From: Streptomyces panaciradicis
GTDB lineage: Bacteria; Actinomycetota; Actinomycetes; Streptomycetales; Streptomycetaceae
Assembly: GCF_023516615.1 (NCBI RefSeq)
Contig: NZ_JAMGBF010000031.1
Span: 24,402 to 88,401 of the forward strand
Reading direction: 5' to 3'
DNA length: 64,000 bases
A program made the translations under genes and the position numbers. The notes beneath the pieces are model-generated. The model had not been told where the DNA came from. It searched no databases and saw only the letters and a program-made list of their open reading frames with translations. This document shows, one piece after another, positions 27,097 to 35,089 of this stretch. How positions within the stretch are numbered: position 1 is the stretch's first letter; each line of letters starts with the position of its first letter.

Positions 27097-27630
27097 ATGA
27101 CGACACTCGGGCCGGTTCAGCTGGTGACCTTCGGGTTCGGTCCCGACGCCACGTTCGAGGGCCGTGTGCTCGAGGAGCTGGCGACGCTGGAGCGCAGTGG
27201 GCAGATCCGTGTCCTGGACGTGCTGTTCCTGCGGAAGGCGACCGACGGCGACGTCGAGACGCTCGACTACCGGTCCGAGGGCATGGGCGAGACGCTCGCC
27301 GCCCTGCTGGGGCTGGGGCTGGGTTCGGGCCCGGCGGAGGCGGCCGGTGCGCAGGAGAGCGCCGTGGCGGAGGCGGACGGCTCCGGGGCCAGGCAGTTCG
27401 GGTTCACGCCGGACGATCTCAAGACGCTGTCGGAGGAACTGCTGCCGGGGACCGCGGCGGGCTTCCTGCTGCTGGAGCACCTGTGGGCGAAGAAGCTCCT
27501 CGAAGCCGTCCGGGAGACCGGCGGCCGCCCCCTCGCGGAGGGATTCCTGACGGCCGAGGCCCTCGCCCCCGTGGAGGCCGAACTCCGGGCGGCCACGGGG
27601 AGCACCGACGGACCGGCCGACTCGTTGTAG
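27097..27630 (+). CDS. DUF6325/DUF1269-like protein
   Basis: A 177-residue protein with the fold signature of short Streptomyces DUF6325/DUF1269-type proteins (GPVQLVTFGFGPDATFEGRVLEELATLE, then VLDVLFLRKATDGDVE). A central Ala/Gly-rich segment is followed by an alpha-helical C-terminal domain (FLLLEHLWAKKLLEAV). There is no signal peptide or clear membrane span. The ATG at 27097 is preceded by GGAAGGGAG; an ATG at 27064 is upstream but has no such site. Function unknown; the shared 19-bp upstream dyad links it to the neighbouring stress-type genes. It converges with the lipid-kinase gene, with stops three bases apart. Confidence 0.75.
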   Translation: MTTLGPVQLVTFGFGPDATFEGRVLEELATLERSGQIRVLDVLFLRKATDGDVETLDYRSEGMGETLAALLGLGLGSGPAEAAGAQESAVAEADGSGARQFGFTPDDLKTLSEELLPGTAAGFLLLEHLWAKKLLEAVRETGGRPLAEGFLTAEALAPVEAELRAATGSTDGPADSL

Positions 27631-27633
27631 ACG

Positions 27634-29010
27634 TCAGGCAGCCGCCGTCCGGTGTCCGTGGTGGGGGGCGAAGCGGCCCAGGGCGAGCCTCGTGACACGG
27701 CGCCAGTCGGCCGGGCCGCCGCCGGAGGGCACGCCGGGGCGGTGGCGGGGGAGCACGACCCGCAGCGCGCCCGGCGCGGAGCGGCACACCACGGGGGTCG
27801 GCAGCGTCACGTACTCCCCGTCGATGCCGACCGCGACGGTGTCGGTGTCCGCCTCGACGACGACTTCCTCGGCGTTCAGCCGCAGCACCGACCCGGACTG
27901 CGGGCCGCGTACCAGACGCGCCGCCTGGACGGTGTTGTCCACGCGGACGCACAGCACCCCGAGGCGTCCGGAGTCCAGCCGCGCCCGGCGTCCCGGATGC
28001 GCGGCGTCGATCGCTCGCTGGTAGGGGTTGTTGCTGACCAGGAGCGCCTGCAGGCCGTCGGCCCGCGCGGAGCCGGCCCGCATCCGCAGCGTGGCGGCGT
28101 CCTTGCCGGTGAGCAGGCCGGGGAGGGTCTGCAGAGCGGTGTGCACCTTGGCGTCCCGGTAGGCGGGGTCGGCGACCACGGACGCGTACGTCCCGAAGGA
28201 CGCGTTGTTGACGAACACGCGGTCGGCGGCGAATCCGAGGTCCACCCGGATCTCGACACCGTCGGTCAGGGCCTCCAGGGCCGCCGAGGGATCCTCCCGG
28301 TCCAGGCCCAGGTCGAGGGCGAAGTGGTTGCGGGTGCCCGCCGGGATCACGGCGAAGGGCACGTCGTGCCGGGCCGCCACCTCCGCGACCAGGGCCTGGG
28401 TGCCGTCGCCGCCCGCCACCGCGAGCAGGTCGGCGCCCTCGGCCACCGCCCGGCGCGCGAGGTCCACGACGTTCTGGCCCCCGTCGAGCAGGACCACCTC
28501 GGCGCCCGCCTCCCGTGCCTTCTCCACCAGGTGGAAGCGGCCCACCTTGCCGCCGCCGGAGCGGGGGTTCATCACGATCCAGGGACGGCGGGGCGGCGCG
28601 GCCGGCACCGCCTCGCGGACGCCGTGCGAGGGGGCTGCCGCGGTGTGCGCCGCCGCGACGGCCACCATCCACAGCGCCAGCGACAGACACGCAGGCCACA
28701 GCATGCCGTTGGCCGCGTACAGGGCGAGCACCGTCAGCGGCGCGGCCACCGACAGCAGCACCCCCAGGGCCCGCAGGACGCCGGTGTGGGCCAGCGTCCA
28801 CCACACGCCGACGGCGGCGAGGGCCAGGCCGGCCACCCCGACCAGCACCCACAGCACGCTGCGCAGTCCGGCGACGATCAGCGGTACGAGAACGCTGCCC
28901 AGCAGGGCGAGCAGGGCGACGCGTGCCCGCACGACGCGGCCCGTGGGCGCCTCGTCGGGCGCGCCCGCGGGCCGCGTCGTGCGCGTGTCAAGGTCGTGGT
29001 GCCGTCCCAT
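27634..29010 (-). CDS. Diacylglycerol kinase-family protein with N-terminal membrane domain
   Basis: A 458-residue protein. Residues 30-125 form about four membrane helices; the DAGK catalytic domain follows with NPRSGGGK (148-155) and the nucleotide-binding GGDGT (200-204), then PAGTRNHFALDLGL and VNNASFGTYA. The family phosphorylates diacylglycerol, sphingoid or related lipids (YegS/DgkB type). The membrane-anchored form is common in actinomycetes near stress genes. The exact lipid is unknown. The ATG at 29010 has only a weak GGCAGGA site. Lies between DUF6325-like and DUF7144-like genes. Confidence 0.87.
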   Translation of the reverse strand: MGRHHDLDTRTTRPAGAPDEAPTGRVVRARVALLALLGSVLVPLIVAGLRSVLWVLVGVAGLALAAVGVWWTLAHTGVLRALGVLLSVAAPLTVLALYAANGMLWPACLSLALWMVAVAAAHTAAAPSHGVREAVPAAPPRRPWIVMNPRSGGGKVGRFHLVEKAREAGAEVVLLDGGQNVVDLARRAVAEGADLLAVAGGDGTQALVAEVAARHDVPFAVIPAGTRNHFALDLGLDREDPSAALEALTDGVEIRVDLGFAADRVFVNNASFGTYASVVADPAYRDAKVHTALQTLPGLLTGKDAATLRMRAGSARADGLQALLVSNNPYQRAIDAAHPGRRARLDSGRLGVLCVRVDNTVQAARLVRGPQSGSVLRLNAEEVVVEADTDTVAVGIDGEYVTLPTPVVCRSAPGALRVVLPRHRPGVPSGGGPADWRRVTRLALGRFAPHHGHRTAAA

Positions 29011-29082
29011 GTCCTGCCACCACCTCCGGCGGGCACGGACGGGGGCCGCCCGTCACGTGCCCTGCCGATCTGTGCCGTCACC

Positions 29083-29529
29083 TCAGATGTCGTGTCCCGG
29101 GTGGTCGAACATCGCCTCGGGGGACTCGCGCTTGACCACGCACAGGGCCCAGATGACGAAGCCCGAGAAGGCGATCATCACGACCGACCAGACCGGGTAG
29201 TACGGCAGCGAGAGGAAGTTGCCGATGATGACGAGCCCCGCGATGGCCACACCGGCGACACGCGCCCAGGTGGCCGTCCCGAACAGGCCCAGGCTGACGA
29301 TCACGGCGATCGCGCCCAGGGCGAGGTGGATCCAGCCCCAGCTGGTCAGGTTGAACTGGAAGACGTAGTTGGGTGTGGTGACGAAGACGTCGTCCTTGGC
29401 GATCGCCATGATGCCCCGGAAGACGTCGAGGATCCCGACGAGCATCAGCATGACGGCGGCGAAGGCCATCAGTCCCTGAGCCCAGTTCTGCTTCGTCGCA
29501 CGCGTACGCGTGGGGTGTGTGGCGGTCAT
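29083..29529 (-). CDS. DUF7144-like four-helix membrane protein
   Basis: A 148-residue integral membrane protein with four predicted helices: NWAQGLMAFAAVMLMLVGILD, WGWIHLALGAIAVIVSLGLF, ARVAGVAIAGLVIIGNFLSL and VWSVVMIAFSGFVIWALCVV. The start of the domain, with W and the GWIHL segment, is typical of the DUF7144 family that I recall from Streptomyces stress clusters. The ATG at 29529 is chosen because GAGGTG is six bases upstream; a GTG at 29538 would overlap that site. Function unknown. It lies 33 bp downstream of the SHOCT gene, so the two are probably co-transcribed. Confidence 0.75.
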   Translation of the reverse strand: MTATHPTRTRATKQNWAQGLMAFAAVMLMLVGILDVFRGIMAIAKDDVFVTTPNYVFQFNLTSWGWIHLALGAIAVIVSLGLFGTATWARVAGVAIAGLVIIGNFLSLPYYPVWSVVMIAFSGFVIWALCVVKRESPEAMFDHPGHDI

Positions 29530-29562
29530 CGTGGACACCTCGTTTCGATCGGTCCGGCGCGC

Positions 29563-30018
29563 TCAGTGGTGGGAGCCGACGCCGCCACCGGGGCCCGGTG
29601 TGGCTCCGTGGCCGCTGAGCACCATGTCCTTGGCCCTGGCGAATTCCTGGTCGGTGATGTCACCGCGGGCACGGATCTCGGACAGCCGGGCGAGTTCGTC
29701 CACGCTGCTGGACCCGCCGCTTCCGGCGGTCTTGCGGATGTAGGAGTCGAACTCCTGCTGCTGCGCCCTTGCCTGCGCCACCTCACGGCGGCCCATGTTC
29801 TTGCCGCGGGCGATCACGTAGACGAACACGCCGAGGAAGGGCAGGAGGATGACGAACGCCAGCCAGCCGGCCTTGCCCCAGCCGCTCATGTCGTCGTCAC
29901 GGAAGATGTCGACGACGATCCGGAACAGCAGGATGAACCACATGATCCACAGGAAGAACCACAGCATGGACCAGAAGACGCTCAGCAGCGGATAGTCGTA
30001 CGCGAGGTACGTGCTCAT
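29563..30018 (-). CDS. SHOCT-domain membrane protein (PLDc_N-like)
   Basis: A 151-residue protein with two membrane helices in a PLDc_N-like arrangement (VFWSMLWFFLWIMWFILLFRI and GWLAFVILLPFLGVFVYV) and a C-terminal SHOCT domain (SVDELARLSEIRARGDITDQEFARAK). SHOCT domains are short helical segments common in envelope-stress proteins. The ATG at 30018 has GGAGGAGAG just upstream; the frame opens earlier but has no such site. The 19-bp dyad centred 89 bp upstream is probably its operator or activator site. Confidence 0.85.
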   Translation of the reverse strand: MSTYLAYDYPLLSVFWSMLWFFLWIMWFILLFRIVVDIFRDDDMSGWGKAGWLAFVILLPFLGVFVYVIARGKNMGRREVAQARAQQQEFDSYIRKTAGSGGSSSVDELARLSEIRARGDITDQEFARAKDMVLSGHGATPGPGGGVGSHH

Positions 30019-30097
30019 GACTCTCCTCCGTTCCGGGCGGGCGCCCGGCCGCATGTCTCTGCGTGTCTCAGCGTGCCCACGGCAAGCGCCCGGCGGC

Positions 30098-30116
30098 TTC
30101 ACCCGGTAGGGGTGAG
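30098..30116. promoter_or_regulatory. 19-bp dyad, copy 2 (TTCACC-N7-GGTGAG)
   Basis: Arms TTCACC and GGTGAG, spacer CGGTAGG. Centre is 89 bp before the SHOCT gene start at 30018. Confidence 0.6.
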
Positions 30117-30142
30117 ACCCGCGCGCCCCGGCGCACGCCGGC

Positions 30143-30805
30143 TCAGGCCGTCGTACCGGGCTGCCGGCCGCCGGTGACGCCCGACCTGCGCAGCGCCGCC
30201 CGCCAGGCGAGGGCCAGCACCAGTTCGACCAGGCCGAGCAGGACCAGCCACAGCCCGAGCAGCCGGGTCAGGGCCCGCGCCGACTCGGCGGGCAGGGCCA
30301 GGACCACGACCCCGGCGAGGATGCCGATCACCGCGGCGCCCACGACGAAGCCCCGGTGCGGCAGGTCCTCGGCGGTGATCGCCGTGAAGAGCGTCAGGAT
30401 CCCGGACACCAGCCAGACGATGCCGACGACCAGCGACAGCGCGGCGATGGTCTGCAGCGGGTTGCGCAGGCACAGCACCCCGGCCAGTACGTAGAGCACG
30501 GCCATCAGCAGCCCGGCGAGCCGTTCGCCCGCCCCTTGCGAGCCGAACAGCGCCACGAACCGGAAAGCCCCCTGCACCAGCAGGTACAGGCCGATGAGGA
30601 CGGCCAGGACGTGCAGCGTCTCGTCCGGCCAGACCAGCACCAGCACACCCGGCACGAGCGTCGCGATCGCGGAGGCCAGGATCCAGGTCCAGGAACGGCC
30701 CAGCTCCTCCAGCGCCCGCTCGGCCCCGTCCGCCTGGCCGGGGAAGGCCCCGTCCGGGCTGCGCGCTTGTCCGGTACGCGGGTTCGGACCGAGCGGAACG
30801 GTCAT
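30143..30805 (-). CDS. HdeD-family membrane protein
   Basis: A 220-residue protein with six predicted membrane helices in the DUF308/HdeD arrangement (repeated motifs such as LASAIATLVPGVLVLVWPDETL and RGFVVGAAVIGILAGVVVLALP, where each pair ends in a Pro-rich turn). HdeD is linked to acid resistance in enterobacteria; in actinomycetes the role is unproven. ATG at 30805 with GAGGAG nearby. It lies divergent from the DUF2252 gene across a 208-bp region that holds dyad copy 3. Confidence 0.87.
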   Translation of the reverse strand: MTVPLGPNPRTGQARSPDGAFPGQADGAERALEELGRSWTWILASAIATLVPGVLVLVWPDETLHVLAVLIGLYLLVQGAFRFVALFGSQGAGERLAGLLMAVLYVLAGVLCLRNPLQTIAALSLVVGIVWLVSGILTLFTAITAEDLPHRGFVVGAAVIGILAGVVVLALPAESARALTRLLGLWLVLLGLVELVLALAWRAALRRSGVTGGRQPGTTA

Positions 30806-30906
30806 GGCTCCTCCTCGCGCGATCGGGCGGAGCGTCGCCGGACCGCCGGCGGGGCGGTGCGCGGGGACCTCACCGGGCCAGCGTCCTGCGCCCCGGCGGC
30901 CGCCGG

Positions 30907-30925
30907 GTCACCCGCCCCGGGTGAT
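30907..30925. promoter_or_regulatory. 19-bp dyad, copy 3 (GTCACC-N7-GGTGAT)
   Basis: Arms GTCACC and GGTGAT, a perfect inverted pair, spacer CGCCCCG. It sits between divergent HdeD (start 111 bp away) and DUF2252 (start 98 bp away) and may serve both. Confidence 0.6.
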
Positions 30926-31013
30926 CCGCCGGCACCGCCGTGCCGCTGGGCTGGAAGACGTGTACGCCACGAGGTGCCAGACGGGCGGGCGCACCGGACC
31001 AGGAGGACGAGCC

Positions 31014-32423
31014 ATGACCGTACCCAACTCCTTCACCGCGTCCCTCCCGGCGGCCGAGCGGGCGGAGATCGGCCGCCGGGCCCGGGCCCGTGCCTCGCGC
31101 TCGTGCCACGGGTGGTACGACGGCGGGCCGGACCGCTTCGACCCGATCGAGGTGATCGAGCGCCAGTCCGCGACCCGCGTGCCCGAGCTGGTGCCCGTGC
31201 GCTACGGCCGCATGCTGGAGTCGCCGTTCCGCTTCTACCGCGGCGCGGCGGCGATCATGGCCGCGGATCTGGGGCCCACACCGAACTCGGGACTGCAGGT
31301 GCAGCTGTGCGGTGACGCCCATCTGCTGAACTTCCGGATGCTCGCCTCACCGGAGCGGCATCTGGTCTTCGACATCAACGACTTCGACGAGACCTTCCCC
31401 GGCCCCTTCGAATGGGACGTCAAACGGCTGACGACCAGTTTCGTCACGGCGAGCCGGGAGAACGGCTTCTCCGTCAAGGAGCAGAACCGCGCCGTGCTGA
31501 CCTGCGTGGCGGCCTACCGCCGCCGGATGCGGGAGTTCGCCGGCATGCGCACCCTGGACGTCTGGTACGCCCAGGACGACGTGGACAGCCTGCGCAGGCT
31601 GCTGGCGTCGGCGATGGACAAGGACGTCAGGCGCCGTACCGAACGCGCCGCGGCCCAGGCCCGCACCCGCACCCACATGCAGGCGTTCGAGAAGCTGACC
31701 CGGGACACGGCCGAGGGCCGCCGCATCACGCCCGACCCGCCGCTGATCACCCCCCTCAGAGACCTGGTGGCCGGCTCGGCGGGGGACGAGGAGGAGAAGG
31801 TGCTGCGGAGCGTGGTGGAGGACTACGCGCGCACCCTGCCGTCGGAGCGCAGGCATCTGCTGCGCCACTACCACCTCGTCGACATGGCCCGGAAGGTGGT
31901 GGGCGTCGGCAGTGTCGGCACCCGCTGCTGGATCCTGCTGATGCTCGGCCGGGACGACGACGACCCGCTGCTGCTGCAGGCCAAGGAGGCCCAGGAGTCG
32001 GTGCTGGCCGCCCACACCGGCGGCACCGGCTTCGACAACCAGGGCCGCCGGGTGGTGACCGGGCAGCGCCTCATCCAGACGACCAGCGACATCTTCCTGG
32101 GCTGGACGCACGTGGTGGGCCTGGACGGCCGGGACCGCGACTTCTACGTACGGCAGCTGCGCGACTGGAAGGGCATCGCACGCCCCGAGACCATGGGGCC
32201 GGACGCGCTGAACCTCTTCGCCCAGGTGTGCGGCGCCAGTCTGGCCAGGGCCCACGCCCGCTCCGGCGACCCGATCGCCATCGCCGCCTACCTGGGCGGC
32301 AGCGACCGCTTCGACCGCGCCCTCACCGAGTTCGCCCAGTCCTACGCCGACCGCAACGAGAAGGACTTCGAGGCGCTCGGGGCCGCGGTCCGCTCCGGCC
32401 GGGTCACCGCCGAGGACCTGTGA
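31014..32423 (+). CDS. DUF2252-family protein (kinase-like fold)
   Basis: A 469-residue protein of the DUF2252 family, which has a protein-kinase-like/aminoglycoside phosphotransferase fold. Visible segments are MLESPFRFYRGAA, VQLCGDAHLLNFRM (catalytic-loop-like GDAHLLNF), FDINDFDE and GVGSVGTRCWILLM. The HxxNF and DxND segments are the usual nucleotide/metal site of the fold. Substrate is unknown. The ATG at 31014 is preceded by AGGAGGACGAGCC, and the starts further upstream are non-coding. Confidence 0.88.
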   Translation: MTVPNSFTASLPAAERAEIGRRARARASRSCHGWYDGGPDRFDPIEVIERQSATRVPELVPVRYGRMLESPFRFYRGAAAIMAADLGPTPNSGLQVQLCGDAHLLNFRMLASPERHLVFDINDFDETFPGPFEWDVKRLTTSFVTASRENGFSVKEQNRAVLTCVAAYRRRMREFAGMRTLDVWYAQDDVDSLRRLLASAMDKDVRRRTERAAAQARTRTHMQAFEKLTRDTAEGRRITPDPPLITPLRDLVAGSAGDEEEKVLRSVVEDYARTLPSERRHLLRHYHLVDMARKVVGVGSVGTRCWILLMLGRDDDDPLLLQAKEAQESVLAAHTGGTGFDNQGRRVVTGQRLIQTTSDIFLGWTHVVGLDGRDRDFYVRQLRDWKGIARPETMGPDALNLFAQVCGASLARAHARSGDPIAIAAYLGGSDRFDRALTEFAQSYADRNEKDFEALGAAVRSGRVTAEDL

Positions 32424-32436
32424 GCGGACGTCGGGC

Positions 32437-32634
32437 TCACTCCGGCACCTGGCGCATCTCCAGCACGTGCAGGCCCAGCGACTGACAGCGTGCCAGCAGC
32501 CCGAACAGCTGGGCCTCGTCGATGACCGATCCGTACAGGACCGTCTGCCCGGACATCACCACGTGGTCCAGCTCAGGGAAGGCCTTGGCCAGCGTCTCCG
32601 ACATGTGTCCGTCGACTCGGATCTCGTAGCGCAT
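32437..32634 (-). CDS. Small hypothetical protein
   Basis: A 65-residue soluble protein starting MRYEIRVDGHMSETLAKAFP and ending LHVLEMRQVPE. The alternation suggests a small alpha/beta (ferredoxin-like) fold; I have seen the MRYEIRVDGH start in Streptomyces hypothetical proteins without an assigned function. The ATG at 32634 is preceded by GGGAGC. The frame is open to 32718 but that part is non-conserved. The 19-bp dyad centred 89 bp upstream supports it as a real transcribed gene. It converges with the DUF2252 gene (stops 13 bp apart). Confidence 0.7.
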   Translation of the reverse strand: MRYEIRVDGHMSETLAKAFPELDHVVMSGQTVLYGSVIDEAQLFGLLARCQSLGLHVLEMRQVPE

Positions 32635-32713
32635 GGGCTTTGCTCCCGCGAGCGGCCTGGTAAGGCGGTCTGCGCCCCGTACCGCGATGGTCCGGCCCGG
32701 CGGTGTGCGGGGC

Positions 32714-32732
32714 CTCACCCGGCAGGTGTGAT
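32714..32732. promoter_or_regulatory. 19-bp dyad, copy 4 (CTCACC-N7-TGTGAT)
   Basis: Arms CTCACC and TGTGAT (two mismatches to a perfect inverted pair), spacer CGGCAGG, which nearly repeats the spacer of copy 2. Centre is 89 bp before the small gene at 32634. Confidence 0.55.
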
Positions 32733-32788
32733 CCGTGGCCGCGTTCGGCGGATCGATGCGCCGGGCCCCCGGAGACGCTTCGCAACGG

Positions 32789-33307
32789 TCAGTGCGTCAC
32801 GACGAACTTGAAGGAGACGATCAGCAGGCCGAGGAGGAGGTTGACCGCCGCGGTGGCCACCACCAGGCGCCAGGAGGCGCCGGACCGGCGTGCCGCGGCC
32901 ATCGACCACCCCACCTGCCCGGCGACGGCGACGGCGAGCGCGAACCAGAGGGTGCCCGGCACGTCCAGGCCCAGCAGGGGGCTGACGGCCACGGCGGCGG
33001 CCGGGGGGACGGCGGCCTTGACGATCGGCCACTCGTCACGGCACGCGTGCAGCACCGCGTGCCGGTCGAGGGGGCGCTGCGCCAGCCGTGCCCCGAACAG
33101 CTGGGCGTGCACGTGCGCGATCCAGAAGACCAGGCCCGTGAGCAGCAACAGCAGGACGAGTTCCAGCCGCGGGGAGGAGCCGAGCGCGCCGGCGCCGATG
33201 ACCACGGAGGCGGCGAGCATGGACCCGTAGACGCCGCCGGTGTAGTCCGTGTGGGCGGTCTGCCGGGCGGTGTCCGCGCGGGCCGTGCCGCGATCGGTTC
33301 GGGTCAT
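32789..33307 (-). CDS. Hypothetical integral membrane protein
   Basis: A 172-residue protein with about four membrane helices: YGSMLAASVVIGAGALGS, LELVLLLLLTGLVFWIAHVHA, PLLGLDVPGTLWFALAVAVAG and LVVATAAVNLLLGLLIVSFKF. The HVHAQLFGARLAQRPL loop is a conserved-looking feature. Start at ATG 33307; there is only a weak ribosome-binding site. It follows the MFS exporter on the same strand after 45 bp, so it may share that mRNA. No function recognised. Confidence 0.72.
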   Translation of the reverse strand: MTRTDRGTARADTARQTAHTDYTGGVYGSMLAASVVIGAGALGSSPRLELVLLLLLTGLVFWIAHVHAQLFGARLAQRPLDRHAVLHACRDEWPIVKAAVPPAAAVAVSPLLGLDVPGTLWFALAVAVAGQVGWSMAAARRSGASWRLVVATAAVNLLLGLLIVSFKFVVTH

Positions 33308-33352
33308 CGCAGTCCACTTCCGGGTCGGCGGGGCGGATGGCGCATGTGCGGC

Positions 33353-34978
33353 TCAGCGGGGTGAGCCGACGGCCCCGGTCGGTGTGCCGGTCTTCCGTGG
33401 CCTGGTCCGGCCCGTGCCGGTCGGCAGGTTCGAGGTGACGAGGAACGTCGCCACCGTGACCCCGCCGGCGGCGAGGATCGCCGCCTTCAGGCCGTTGAGC
33501 TGCGCCGACGCGTAGGAGTCGGTGATGGCCTCGACCTCGGACGGCGGCAGCCCGGCGCTTTCGGCCGCCGAGCGCACCTGGTCGGTGGTGACGAAGGAGA
33601 TCCCCGACTCCAGGGCGATGCCGGTCTGTTTGCGGGCCTCGTCCGACAGCCGCGGATCGTCCTCCACCTGCGAGGTGAAGGCGGAGGCCAGCGCGCCCAG
33701 GAGGATCGAGCCGATGAGTGCCGTGCCGAGCGCGGAGCCCAGGTTCTGGGCCGTGAACTGCAGGCCGCCGACCTCACTGCGTTCCTCCTCGCCGGCGGTC
33801 GACTGCACGACGTTGCCCAGCTGCGAGGCCAGCAGGCCGGTGCCCACCCCGACCAGGGCCATGGCGCCGGCGAACTGCAGGTCGTCGATGACCGGGTCGA
33901 TGGTCGCCAGCAGCCACACGACGGCCCCCGCGAGGACGAGCAGGGCCAGCCGGACGACCCGGCGCGGACCGGCAGTCCGGCCCAGCTTGGAGGCGAGCAC
34001 GGAGGCGATCAGCATGGTGACCGAGACCGGAAGCAGCCTCAGGCCCGTCTGGAACGCGTCGAAGCCCTGCACCACCTGCAGGTACAGGGGGATGACGAAG
34101 AACAGCCCGAGCAGGATCAGGTTCTGGCCCAGCAGGGCCAGCAGGCCGGAGCGCAGGGCCGGCCTGCGCAGCACGGGCAGATGGACGAGCGGGTCCGCGC
34201 CCTGGGCGTCGCGGTGCCGCTCCCAGCGGGCGAAGCCCGCCAGGACGACGACGCCGGCGCCGACGACGAAGAGGGTGGGGGAGAAGCCGAAGACGGTGAA
34301 GGGAGGGTTGCGGGGCGACACCCAGCCCCAGGTGCTGCTCTGCAGCACGCCGAGCACGCCCAGCGCCAGCCCGGCCGCCGACAGCACGGCCCCGACCCCG
34401 TCGAGCCCGGGACGCCGGCTCGTCCGCGCGACCTCGGTGATCATCCGCCGGCACAGCAGCACGGCCAGCACGACCACGACCTCGCCCGCGAACACCAGCC
34501 GCCAGGTCAGGTACGTCGTCACCCAGCCGCCCAGCAGCGGGCCGACCGCGATGCCGGCGCCGGCGAGTCCGCCGATCACGCCGTAGGCGATCGCGCGATC
34601 CGGTCCGCGGTACGACTCGGCGACCAGGGCCGCCATGGCCGGCAGCACCAGGGCGGCACCGATCCCCTCGATGACCGACCAGCCCAGCGCCAGGACCCAC
34701 ACCGAGGGCGCCACGGCGGTCAGGGCGGACCCGGCGCCGTACACGACCATTCCCAGGAAGAAGACGCGCCGGCGTCCCAGGATGTCGCCCAGCCTGCCCC
34801 CGATGATCATGAACGCGGCCATGACCAGCGCGTACAGCGTGATCACGGCCTGGATGGTGGTGACCTCGGTGTCGAAGTCCTTGACCAGCTGGCTGATCGA
34901 GACGTTCATCACCGAGGTGTCGAGGACCATCAGGAACTGGGCCGTCCCCAGGACGATCAGAGCGCGCCAGCGTTTCAC
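33353..34978 (-). CDS. MFS drug exporter, DHA2 family (EmrB/QacA type)
   Basis: A 541-residue proton-driven multidrug exporter with about 14 membrane helices. The N-terminal FLMVLDTSVMNVSI is the family motif D1, and GGRLGDILGRRRVF is motif A between helices 2 and 3; AGAGIAVGPLLGGW matches motif C. The GTG at 34978 has AAGG eight bases upstream; a GTG at 34987 overlaps that site but would add only three residues. Dyad copy 5 is centred 91 bp upstream, so regulation probably comes from the adjacent LAL regulator or another factor recognising that site. Substrate unknown. Confidence 0.9.
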   Translation of the reverse strand: MKRWRALIVLGTAQFLMVLDTSVMNVSISQLVKDFDTEVTTIQAVITLYALVMAAFMIIGGRLGDILGRRRVFFLGMVVYGAGSALTAVAPSVWVLALGWSVIEGIGAALVLPAMAALVAESYRGPDRAIAYGVIGGLAGAGIAVGPLLGGWVTTYLTWRLVFAGEVVVVLAVLLCRRMITEVARTSRRPGLDGVGAVLSAAGLALGVLGVLQSSTWGWVSPRNPPFTVFGFSPTLFVVGAGVVVLAGFARWERHRDAQGADPLVHLPVLRRPALRSGLLALLGQNLILLGLFFVIPLYLQVVQGFDAFQTGLRLLPVSVTMLIASVLASKLGRTAGPRRVVRLALLVLAGAVVWLLATIDPVIDDLQFAGAMALVGVGTGLLASQLGNVVQSTAGEEERSEVGGLQFTAQNLGSALGTALIGSILLGALASAFTSQVEDDPRLSDEARKQTGIALESGISFVTTDQVRSAAESAGLPPSEVEAITDSYASAQLNGLKAAILAAGGVTVATFLVTSNLPTGTGRTRPRKTGTPTGAVGSPR

Positions 34979-35059
34979 TGTGCCCACCTTGCCGAGTCGG
35001 GCCGGAGCGGCGCCGGGTCGGGCGCCGGTCCCATCGCAGCGGAAGCGGGCACCGGGCGC

Positions 35060-35078
35060 CTCACCCGTCGCGGGCGAG
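35060..35078. promoter_or_regulatory. 19-bp dyad, copy 5 (CTCACC-N7-GGCGAG)
   Basis: Arms CTCACC and GGCGAG (one mismatch), spacer CGTCGCG. Centre is 91 bp before the MFS start at 34978 and in the gap after the LAL regulator stop. Confidence 0.5.
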
Positions 35079-35089
35079 CCGGGGTCCGC

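Noticed and set aside
29068..29095. Possible sixth dyad near the lipid-kinase gene start (GTCACC at 29077)
   Set aside because: The matching right arm at the seven-base spacing is TCGTGT, which does not pair; it also overlaps the stop codon of the adjacent gene.
33349..33368. Inverted repeat CGGCTCA-N6-TGAGCCG at the MFS stop codon
   Set aside because: Arm spacing differs from the 19-bp dyads (six bases between TCA and TGA instead of 11) and it overlaps the stop codon, so it is not a sixth copy; a weak hairpin at most.
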